Shown here one piece after another: positions 15,567-24,736 of a DNA stretch of 64,000 nucleotides. This stretch comes from Amaranthus tricolor (taxonomy: Eukaryota; Streptophyta; Magnoliopsida; Caryophyllales; Amaranthaceae): the NCBI RefSeq assembly GCF_026212465.1, contig NC_080056.1, positions 7,286,517 through 7,350,516 on the forward strand, read 5' to 3'. Under the pieces are notes generated by a model, which saw only the letters and a program-made list of their open reading frames with translations, made no database searches and was not told the DNA's origin. Within the stretch, counting starts at the first letter, position 1, and every line of letters begins with the position of its first letter. Both the position numbers and the translations under genes were made by a program.

Positions 15567-18332
15567 TGAAACATTTATAAAAACGTCTTCAAAAAAAATT
15601 ATTATTATTTTAATAGTAAACGAGTTTGTCATTTTAAAAGTAAAATTTTACTACGATTTTTAGATATTAGATTTATTATTTTTGGAAAAAAAAAAATTAA
15701 ACGACGAAAAATACGAGTATATTAACCACCTCATATTTGATGATATGAGTAGGAAGTTGAGTCACCTTACATTTTATGACTCATCAAGGCTATACCATTT
15801 TTATTATTAATCTTACACCTATACTCATCTTCTTCTTATCATCTCAAAGTAAGTTTCTGGAAAAAAAATAGAATCTCATCATATTAGAAATCCCCCATAG
15901 CTAGGGTTTGAAGAAATTCATTCTAATCTTCTTGAATAATCTAATTTTTTGAGCAAGTGGAAGCTAATGGGGATTGTTTTGGAAATTAGAGAATTCTGGG
16001 ATTGAAAAAATCAAGTAAAACTTCATCTCCATCCTCTTTTGGTAATAGTAAGTTCATATTCATCTTCCTCCTTTTATGTGTATGTTGATTTAAAGGTTAA
16101 TAGAACCATTAATTTGACGTTTATATTTGTATAATTGTTAGGTTCTTTTGGTAGAAGCTCTTTTTGGTTGGATTAGTGAAGTAGATCTTTGATTTTGGGT
16201 GGATTACAAAGTCTTGAGAAGAATTTGCTCAAAGATAACTCACAGGCTATTCTTTTAAGCATAAATTGAATGTTTAAAAGTAGTTTTAAGTTCTTAAATG
16301 GTTGTTGATTCATGTTCAAAGTTGAGAGTAAAGTTCTGAAATATTAGAGCAAGTTTATGTCTGAATCTATTTGGCTGTTGTTGAGATAGTTAGAGTTGTT
16401 TCTGGGTTTTGATTCCTCCATGAGATTTGTAGAGCTCTAAGTTACAATCACGTGGGCACTTGAATCGCCCCTAAATGAGTTCGTATGAGAGTGTTATGTC
16501 CAAAATACTAACAGTCTGTCATGAAAATCGACAATAAGCTTTCTGTTTTGCCATTTTTGAGGCCATTCTGATTGTTTCTGGGTTTCAGTATCTTTATAAG
16601 AATTATAGAGCTCTGAATCATAGTCGCGTAGCCACTTAAATCGCCTCTATACGAGTTTGTATGAGAAAGTTATGACCAAAATACTAACAGGTGTCATGAT
16701 ATAGTACTGATACGAGATTCTTAAAGTGGAATTAGATGCTACGAAACAAATTGAGTATTCTTTCAATTAAATGTTTAAGGTTATTATTGGGTATTTGAGA
16801 TCAATTTAGGGTTATTATTCTTTCTTTATTGATTGGTATTGTTAAGTTATGGTTCTTATTTGATTAATATGGGTGTTTGGTTCAAGTATCAAATTTGGGA
16901 ACATATATATCAATTGGGTATTTGATTAGTTGATATTATTTGGATAGAATATAAGTTGGATATTGGGATTTAAGATTGGTGTAAAATTAGTTAAACTCCA
17001 TTGATAATAACTTAAGCTCTTACATGTAGATGGTTGATGATGAATTTATTGGTATTTTAATTATTGATTGTTATTCATGACATAGAAAGGTAATCCTACA
17101 AATACTACTATCTTTTAAACTTAATTTAAGTATTTCGAAGTTTAAGTTATGGTTTATAAGGTGTGATATTACTGCTATTGATATTTGAGCAAAATCGTAT
17201 AATTTTTGGTGTTCGAAATTTTAGATTTTGACTTTATTTAACCTTGTTCTAGTTCTTGATCAAAATTATGTTTTCATATATTCACAATTTTATAAATATG
17301 AGCTTTTCAATGTTGTACTATGAAAAAGTGTTATGATTATTGATTTTAAAGAAAAATCAAGTGATTTATTGATTCGTTTTATATTAAAATGTTCGACATT
17401 AAAAAATGTCCGTTTTTGGAAATTGGCAACGAATATTTATATCCGGATTACTATGAAATCCTATAGCTTGATAATAGATAATGGTTATTCGGATCGGTCT
17501 CGAGCCCTCAATCCTGTTTCGTTCTTGCAAGAACCGTATTTTCGGTGATGACGATCACCCATGTTCTCAGGATTTAGATCTAGCCTAGTTCCTGACGGTC
17601 CATACATATTCCCACGTTTTTAAGTGTTATTATCTTATTGATTTAATATGGGTTTTGATTAAATAAGTTTAGTATATAATGTTTTGTTTGTTTTGTAATA
17701 AAATCATATGTTTCATTTGCCGTATTGTTCGCTATTGACTTATAAAGTAATAGCCGTATTTTGATTTTGCTATTAACTTGCAAAGTTATAGTCGTGTTTT
17801 GATTTGTTATGCACTAAAGGTACTTAGTCGTATTTATGACGATACCAAACGGTCTTTTCAAAGAGTTCGCATTTGGATAAAATAGTATTTATAAATAGTT
17901 ACCATTTGAGCAAGGAATTTAATTAAAGATGTCAGTTAATGACTTATATATAAATGTAATAGTTTGTCGGGTTACTCAACAATTTAATTGTTGACAGTCT
18001 TTGATAGGGCCTATCCCTTACGGGGATAGATCCATTTTCAGGTTAGCTCTGCTGTGGAGAGAATGCCTACATGTATTATGTGTTAAGGGCGAGGCGAAGA
18101 CTTCTTTTTGAAATACATTTTGTAAATTAGATATTTATAAATTAAATTGTAATAAATTCATAATATGTTGTAAATAGTATTTACTTATTTAGGTAAAAAG
18201 TTTTAAATAACTCTGATATTAGTTTGCTGTGATCATCGAATCACAGGTCGGATTCAGTCCAGACCACTATAAGTCTTCCGTTGTTTTGTGGACAGTATTA
18301 ATATACGGTTTACGTTAGTTTGGGCTGTTTCA
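15567..18332. mobile_element. Solo LTR, 2766 bp, with CCTAA target-site duplication
   Basis: The insert begins TGAAACA and ends TGTTTCA, so its termini are perfect inverted heptamers with the TG...CA rule of LTRs. CCTAA directly flanks both sides (15,562-15,566 and 18,333-18,337). Nothing in it resembles gag or pol. It contains an internal imperfect duplication near 16,430-16,700 (cacttgaatcgcccctaaat versus cacttaaatcgcctctatac, and atgaccaaaatactaacag). Length and features fit a large LTR of Ty3/gypsy type. Orientation is not certain. Confidence 0.8.
16425..16700. repeat. Internal imperfect tandem repeat of the solo LTR
   Basis: Two diverged copies, about 16,430-16,540 and 16,600-16,700. 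Each runs from an agagctct motif through a cactt-aatcgcc block and gagtt-gtatgaga to ccaaaatactaacag and tgtcatga. Confidence 0.7.
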
Positions 18333-18769
18333 CCTAAGTCCTATATAATGGGAGATAGATCAGTTGAACAAAACCACCTCTCTTGTTTAGGAACAAAATG
18401 CAACCAAACAAGTACAATATGGATACGCGTGCATGCCTCTCAATGATCACATCATTCGTGTCTGCCTTCAGCACACTAAAATGCTCTCTCAAGCTCTCAG
18501 CCAAGTCAACTTTAACGAAGATCCAATGATAATCTTCGTCTTTGTGGAGTCTTGAGGGTTTTGAGGGAATACCCCCTAAAACTCAAATGCTAAGTCGGCC
18601 CAAAGTCCCTCACCATGACTAGTGACTACCTGGTCATTAGCTGTCAATCCAAGAACGTTCTGTAAAGTAATGGTGGCCCAAAGATAACATTGTATCACAA
18701 TAAGAGTCACCATGATTATAAACTAAATCACTATAAAACAATTTCAAATTATTGTCCAAGTGGTAGAAA

Positions 18770-18960
18770 TCTAAACCAAACAATACTAAAGTACATATTT
18801 AACATTAATTACTTGAAACTCTTGTGTAGACTTGATCTAAACTAAATTAATTTTTGATAAATTTGTAAAAATATCAAACTATTTAATTTAGACAAATGTA
18901 ATCTAATCTAATTTAAATCTATAAATATTTGGAAAATGATTTGGTAGGATTCGGAGGCCT
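18770..18960. other. AT-rich spacer
   Basis: Short AT-rich stretch between the PMD pseudogene and the orphan LTR. Nothing recognised. Confidence 0.5.
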
Positions 18961-18962
18961 AT

Positions 18963-19191
18963 GTTATAGGTACATTTAGTAGAAAGATTGTAATTAGTTA
19001 TAAATAGATGTTTTTGTTAATCTTAGACTCTTAGTAGTATAAAAGGGGCATAAAGATGTATTAGAGTTTATGAAATCTAATGAAATAAAATAATCTTCTT
19101 CTCCTCTCCTAAATTTGCTTTCTTCTCTCTCTCTCTCTTTTCTATTCACATGGTTGTTTGAGATTCAACGACTATAACATTGGTATCAGAG
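18963..19191 (+). mobile_element. Orphan LTR end with tRNA-iMet primer-binding site (copia-like)
   Basis: The sequence from about 18,963 (tgttataggtac) to 19,178 (ctataaca) has LTR character: a TATA-like gtataaaaggggc near 19,040, a CT-rich leader and a CA end. It is immediately followed by ttggtatcagagc (19,179-19,191), the classic plant retrotransposon PBS. No matching 3' LTR is seen in the window and no clear gag follows, so only the 5' end of this element remains. Confidence 0.6.
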
Positions 19192-19370
19192 CTATTCTTT
19201 CCTTGGCACTAATAGCAATATTCTTTCTCTTTTATTCTCTTCTAATTGAAAATACCCATAATTTTGCCATTGTCAAATCTTGCACACAACTTTGTGAAAA
19301 TGCATTCCCATGTTCCTTTGAGTTCTTGGAGTTTTTCCCCAAATTATATACTTCTTTTAGTGGTTCAAAG

Positions 19371-19580
19371 ATGAGGAGTGAAGAGTTTTACAAAACCATA
19401 CAATTTGAAGAACTAATTATCCCACAACTTGAAGAAGCCAAACAAAAAAAGGTTATTAAATCTTTTAAAAAACTTTTAAAAGATGAATGTTTTGATAGTT
19501 GGGATAAAGGATTGTATGAATGGTGTAATGAACCAATTCTTGATCATAATAGTGATAATGTAACAGCCCACATTTTATAA
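19371..19580 (+). CDS. Short open frame behind the orphan PBS, unknown
   Basis: An open frame reads through the PBS to 19,580. Its first real ATG is at about 19,371, starting MRSEEFYKTIQFEELIIPQL, giving about 70 charged, Lys/Glu-rich residues. I do not recognise it as gag or any other domain. It may be a remnant of the element's internal region or chance. Confidence 0.2.
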   Translation: MRSEEFYKTIQFEELIIPQLEEAKQKKVIKSFKKLLKDECFDSWDKGLYEWCNEPILDHNSDNVTAHIL

Positions 19581-19899
19581 CGTCATCATTTTAATATTAT
19601 AATAATTGTAGAGATTTTATAATTATATTAAATTATTTATGAATTAGTTTTAGTAGACTTCTATCATATACGAATCTAAATGTTAACACATTCATATTAT
19701 AAAAAAAAAATAGGGTTGAGATTAGTAAGATAAAGAGGTTCGAGTTAAATTATTATTTTATTTAATCTTGTGAACACTTTAAAAGTGGGTTTCGTAGTTG
19801 GGTCTTGCTAAATGATTTCACCCTAATAAAAGATGAGTTAGGGTTTTATTTTTGAGGTGGAAGTACTCCTTGCCATACATTTGACAAAAAAATGCATAT

Positions 19900-20076
19900 T
19901 GTTAGGAGTAGATAAGATTGTGAATGCATTGAAAGTTGCAATTCAATCCTCTTCTACAGTAGCAAATAGTACTTGAACAGTGTTCTATTGCTTAGTATAA
20001 AAGGGATTACTCATGTATTGTAATAGTAAGGTGAATACATTGATATATGTGAATCATACATCAATCCCTTATATTA
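19900..20076 (+). repeat. 5' LTR of the copia element
   Basis: Near-identical to 24,544-24,736 apart from a few substitutions and a short insertion in the 3' copy near 24,690-24,712. It is followed by an A-rich run with aataataataa rather than a recognisable PBS. Confidence 0.85.
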
Positions 20077-20160
20077 AAAAAATAATAATAATAAATAAAT
20101 AAATTTTTACCACATTTTTATCAAACTTGGAGATCAATTATGAAAATGGTATTTTACCCC

Positions 20161-20169
20161 TATAAATAG
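20161..20169 (+). promoter_or_regulatory. TATA box outside the copia LTR
   Basis: tataaatag in the context acccctataaatagggtctt is a textbook plant TATA box, 85 bp beyond the LTR end and about 120 bp upstream of the ATG of a small ORF. It suggests a second, internal promoter. Confidence 0.5.
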
Positions 20170-20288
20170 GGTCTTCTACCCGTCACACACACACACACAC
20201 CACTCACACCTTATCCAAAATACAAAAAAAAAAAAAAAAAATTAGCCCATAAATTCTTTCTTCATCTTCTTCTTCCTTCAAACCATCC

Positions 20289-20429
20289 ATGGCAAACAAT
20301 ACATCTACAAACACCCACATCAATCCAATTGCTGACAATATAAGTAAAATACTAGAAGCATTCATTATCATTATGGGGTTAATTATATTACTCGTAGCGT
20401 TTATGCTCTACCTGATTATCCAGAAATAA
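20289..20429 (+). CDS. Small membrane-protein ORF between 5' LTR and gag
   Basis: A 46-codon ORF starts at the ATG in catccATGGCAAAC, a good Kozak-like context for plants. The first 24 residues are polar (rich in Asn and Thr). Residues 25-44 are strongly hydrophobic (AFIIIMGLIILLVAFMLYLI), a clear single membrane span, followed by QK and the stop. It lies 206 bp before gag and downstream of its own TATA box. I know no standard Ty1/copia protein in this position. It could be a captured host micropeptide, an element-specific accessory ORF, or chance. Confidence 0.4.
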   Translation: MANNTSTNTHINPIADNISKILEAFIIIMGLIILLVAFMLYLIIQK

Positions 20430-20634
20430 ATTATAATTCTTGTATTTTTTCTTAGCAATTTGTATTTTGTTTATCATCTATTAATACTATCTACTTTATT
20501 TTTATTTATGATTATATTGTGCTTGTTATATCTGAGATATTAAATCAGGGGAAGATAATACTAATATGCTTTAATATCTCTAATGATACACGAAATCATT
20601 AAATAACCCAGCCATAATCTCAATTGTAGAAAAT

Positions 20635-21732
20635 ATGGCTGATCTCAAAAAGAGAGAATTCAATGCCTTGGAATTAACAGGAAACAATTTTGTACAATGG
20701 GCTTCAGATGTCAAATTATATCTAAAAGGAAAAAGTTTATTATACACAATAATTGAACTTAATCCTGCCGACAAAGGAAAAGATATTGAAAGAGATCCCA
20801 TAAAAATTAAGGAAGATAAGGCAAAAGTTGCATCAATTTTGAAACATCATTTTACCGATAGTATCAAATACGAATACACCAATTATGAGGACCCAAAATT
20901 ACTTTGGGAAGAGCTAAATGAAAGATTTGGCCATAATAAAAGTGTACTTCTCCCAAAGGCCATCGATGAATGGCGAGAATTAAGATTTCAAGATTTCAAT
21001 TCAATTAGTGATTATAATTCAGCCCTTCATCTGACAAAATCAACATTAATCTATTGTGGACAACTAATAATAGATGAAGAAATGATAGAAAAAACATTAT
21101 CAACTTTTCACGTAAATAGCATTTTGTTACAACAACAATATCGTGAAAGGCATTTCAAGAAATATCATGAATTACTGAAAACACTTCTTGTTGCAGAACA
21201 AAATAATGAATTATTATTAAAAAATCACAACAGGAGACCTGTAGGGTCTATGCCCTTTAATGAGATAAATATGATTGAAAGGAATATAAGCCATCGACGT
21301 CGTGGGAACTATTTCATAAGAGGCAGAGGTCGTGGAAAATATCACGAAAAGAGTGGCATGAATACTTTTGAATAAGGAAATTTCTATGGCCGTGGTCGTG
21401 GTCACGGACTTGGTCATAGCCGCGGACGTAGCCACATTTATGAAAGAAATATATTTGCCCCCCGAAATGATAATTTTAAACAAGTCCAGAAACACAAAAG
21501 CACAAGTAATAGATATGACATGACTGGACATTGGGAGCGAACTTGTCGTACCGCTAAACATTTAGTAGATATATATCAAACTTCCCAGAAAAACAAAGTA
21601 AAAGGGGCAGACGCAAATTTTGTGAATGAAGCAAGTATATTTGGGCCCACCTTAGATGTCTCCGATATCTTTAATGAGGATGTGAACCTCCATAAACTTG
21701 ATCCCCAAAAAGAAGATAATTACATCTTTTGA
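20635..21732 (+). pseudogene. copia gag, one nonsense codon
   Basis: The frame starts MADLKKREFNALELTGNNF and carries the UBN2-like gag core (LWEELNERFGHNK, about residues 96-108). It reaches a TAA at 21,373-21,375 and then continues in the same frame through Gly/Arg repeats to a zinc-knuckle remnant YDMTGHWERTC (about 21,508-21,545). The first Cys positions of the CCHC knuckle are lost. The frame ends with TGA at 21,730. The ATG is preceded by ctcaattgtag, an acceptor-like site that suggests a spliced 5' leader. Confidence 0.85.
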
Positions 21733-21876
21733 GATTATTAGATGCATTTTCTGTTTCTCTAACTTGTTTTTCCCTTTCTTTTAATTTGATAAGTTGTAGT
21801 TCTCTACTTATGTTTTTGTATTGAGTATTCTGGCTTTATATTGATAATATAATTTTTTTTCTCTCTTGTCTTAGAA
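21733..21876 (+). other. T-rich, intron-like gap between gag and pol
   Basis: About 140 bp of T-rich non-coding sequence separates the gag stop from the protease ATG and ends ctctcttgtcttagAA, a strong polypyrimidine tract plus AG acceptor. A donor could not be fixed. Confidence 0.4.
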
Positions 21877-24389
21877 ATGGAAATGTCAGTAAATGGATCA
21901 AAATTTCATTGCCTCCTGGACAGTGGAGCAACACATACGATATGGAAAAATCGAGAATATTTTTCAAACTTAAAATTACTACAGGCAAATTTCAATACCA
22001 TATCAGGAACAACAAAATTAATTGAAGGCACTGGAAAAAGATGCATCATACTCCCTATAGGGACAAAACTAGTAATAAACGATGCACTATACTCGAGTAA
22101 ATCTCGAAGAAATCTTATGAGTTTCAAGGCAATACGCCAAAATGGTTACCATATGGAAACCAAAACCATAAATGAGAAAGAATTCTTATGCCTTACAACA
22201 TAAAGTAATGGCACGAAAATTATCCTTGAAAGGATGCTAGCATATTCATCGGGGTTGTATCTCACTCATATACGCCCGATTGAAATAAATGTGATAAGAC
22301 TAGACAATAAAGAGCTATTCACTCTATGGCATAACCGTTTAGGTCATCCTGGCACTGGGATGATGCATAAAATAATAGAAAATTCATTCAAGCATCCACT
22401 AAGAAATATTAAGATTCTCCAGTCAAATGAGCTCTTATGCACCTCTGGTTCTTTTGGAAAATTTATTACTAGACCATCAGTAAATAAGATTGCTATTGAA
22501 TCTCCTATATTTCTTGAAAGAATTAAAAGAGATATATGTGGACCAATTAATCCACCATGTGGATCTTTTAGGTACTTCATGGTTTTAATAGACGCTTCCA
22601 TAAGATGGTCACATGTAAGCCTTCTATCAAGTACAAATAATGCCTTTGCAAAACTACTTGCACAAATCATCAAATTGAAAAATCATTTTCCTGATTGTAC
22701 AATAAAAAGTATTAGATTGGACAATGCCGACGAATTTACATCTCAAACTTCTAATGATTATTGCATGTCAATTGGAATTATAGTGGAACACTCTGTGCCA
22801 CATGTTCACACACAAAATGGTCTTGGCAAATCCTTAATTAAGAGATTGTAATTAATTGCAAGGCCACTTCTAATGAAATCAAAATTACCATCATCAGCCT
22901 AGGGTTATGCAATATTACATGCAACATCATTGATTAGGCTAAGACCTACAGCATATCATAAATATTTGCCAATGCAATTAGTAGCTGGTCATGAACCAAA
23001 TATTTCACATTTGAAAATCTTTGGATGCGCTATATATGTGCCCAGTAGTGGATGTAAACACACTTAGATTTTTGGTAAGTTTAACAGTTTCTCAATGCCT
23101 ACACATGAGATTGATGGATTTCGTAATTGCGTATTTATATGGGTCACTCGACACAGACATCTATATGAAGGTCATTGAAGGACTAAACTTACCAATAAAG
23201 AATGTACCTAGAGAAATGTTTTCTATAAAATTAAAAAGATCATTGTATGAATTAAAGCGATCAGGGCGAATGTGGTATAATCGTTTGAGTGAATACCTTA
23301 TGAAAGCAGGATTCAAAAACAACCAAATTAGTCCATGTGTATTCATCAAACGATCTCAATTCGGTTTCGTAATAATTGTTGTGTATGTAGATGACTTAAA
23401 TCTGATTTGAACTCCAAGAGAAATTGAAATAACAACTAAATATTTGATGAGGGAATTTGAGATGAAAGATTTAGAAAAAAAACTAAATTTTGTCTTGGAC
23501 TACAAATTGAACATTTGAAAAGTGGAATATTTGTCCATCAGAGCAATTATACTGAGAAAGTTCTAAAACGATTTTACATGGACAAGACTCATCCACTAAG
23601 TTCCCCAATGGTGATACCATCACTAAACATAAAGGATGACCCATTCCGTCCACAAGAAGAAAATGAAGAAATTTTAGGCCCTGAAGTGCCATACTTGAAT
23701 GCCATTGGTGCTTTAATGTACTTAGCAAATAATACAAGACCTGATATAGCATTTTCTGTAAATTTATTAGCTAGGTATAGTAATGCACCAACAGAAAGAC
23801 ATTGGAATGAGATAAAACATCTATTTCGATACCTAAAGGGAACTATAGACCTTGGATTATTTTTCCAGTCAGGAAATGATGCCATACTTACTGGATATGT
23901 TGATGCAGGATATCTATCTGATCCACATATGGCCAAGTCACAAATTGGATATGTATTTACATATGCAGGAACCGCAATATCTTGGAAATCAACAAAACAA
24001 ACTCTAACGACTACATCCTCAAATTATGCAGAACTTATAGCTTTATATGAAGCCAGTCAAGAGTGTCTATGGTTGAGATCCATGATCGGCTAACTCCAAA
24101 AAGATTGTGGTTTAAACGATACAACTAGGGAACCAACTACAATTTATGAAGATAATGATGCATGTATCAACCAAGTCAGAGAAGGATATATCAGGGGAGA
24201 CAGAACAAAACACTTGCCACCAAAATTATTCTTTTTGCACATGATCTGCAGAAAGATAAAAAGATAAAAGTCCAAGAAATTCAATCATGTGAAAACCCCG
24301 CTGATTTATTCACAAAGTCACTCCCGTCAAAGCAATTCGAGTATTTGGTACGCAAGATTAGAATGTGCCGGTTTCAAGATATATGTTAG
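21877..24389 (+). pseudogene. copia pol remnants: protease, integrase, truncated RT, RNase H
   Basis: Protease has the LLDSGATHTIW active-site motif near 21,916-21,948. Pre-integrase has LWHNRLGHPG. In integrase a Cys of the zinc-binding pair is lost (LCTSGSFGK), IRLDNADEF keeps an Asp, and the usual catalytic Glu is replaced (LGKSLIKR). Around 23,035-23,045 the sequence jumps from KIFGCAIYVP straight to VDVNTLRFLVSL, so the integrase C-terminus and the start of reverse transcriptase are deleted. The YVDDLN motif is present near 23,385-23,403. RNase H-like SNYAELIALYEA is near 24,025. Stops fall at 22,201, 22,849, about 22,900, 23,408 and 24,091, with frameshifts near 23,480 and 24,100-24,240. 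The element cannot encode a working pol. Confidence 0.85.
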
Positions 24390-24543
24390 TTTCAGGGGGA
24401 GAAATATGCCTACTGTACTCTTTTCCCTTTAATCATATTTTTATCTCATTGGGTTTTTCATGATAAAGGTTTTTAATGAGGCAGTTTGAGACTATAAATG
24501 TTATAATAAAATCTTAATATCTATATAATTCATTCAAGGAGAG

Positions 24544-24736
24544 TGTTAGGAGTAGATAAGATTGTGAATGCATTGAAAGTTGCAATTCAATCTTTTTCTA
24601 CAGTAGCAAATAGTACTTAAACAGTGTTCTATTGCTTAGTATAAAAGAGATTACTCATGTATTGTAATAGTAAGGTGAATACATTGACGTATAAATTGAT
24701 GTATACGAACGAACAATACATCAATCCCTTATATTA
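24544..24736 (+). repeat. 3' LTR of the copia element
   Basis: Matches the 5' LTR from TGTTAGGAGTAG to cttatatta and is preceded by the purine tract caaggagag. Confidence 0.85.

Larger units (their letters stand above)
14560..18770 (-). pseudogene. MAIN-like plant mobile domain (PMD) pseudogene, split by a solo LTR
   Basis: On the minus strand the N-terminal part lies at about 18,770-18,338 and the rest at about 15,561-14,560. Recognisable pieces, in several frames, are RHARVSILYLFGCILFLNK (about 18,440-18,385), a YLPL-like piece, then EYNWGSTTLAYLYCHVA (about 15,550-15,495), EWQPYTVVKMEALPDICSAD and WRSRCPLICCVSLELHLPNR (about 15,220-15,090), QFGLEQPI, and WYRQITR (about 14,905-14,885). These match in order the plant mobile domain (aminotransferase-like PMD, MAIN/MAIL and MULE or retroelement-borne relatives). 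Frames are broken by several stops and shifts, so it is dead. Excising 15,567-18,337 joins the flanks into a continuous DLGRVVEYNWGS reading. PMD genes are known both as host genes and as transposon cargo; the flanking repeats suggest the latter. Confidence 0.75.
19900..24736 (+). mobile_element. Degenerate Ty1/copia LTR retrotransposon
   Basis: LTRs of 177 and 193 bp lie at 19,900-20,076 and 24,544-24,736. Both begin TGTTAGGAGTAGATAAGATT and end cttatatta, with a TATA-like gtataaaag inside. The purine tract caaggagag abuts the 3' LTR. Between them, in order, are gag, a degenerate zinc knuckle, aspartic protease, GAG-pre-integrase, integrase, a truncated reverse transcriptase and RNase H, the Ty1/copia order. 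Many stops and shifts and a large internal deletion make it non-autonomous. A standard tRNA-iMet PBS is not visible behind the 5' LTR, and no clean 5-bp target duplication was found. Confidence 0.9.

Noticed and set aside
20635..24389. Functional retrotransposon proteins
   Set aside because: Several in-frame stops, at least two frameshifts, a lost integrase Glu and a large deletion rule out an active polyprotein.
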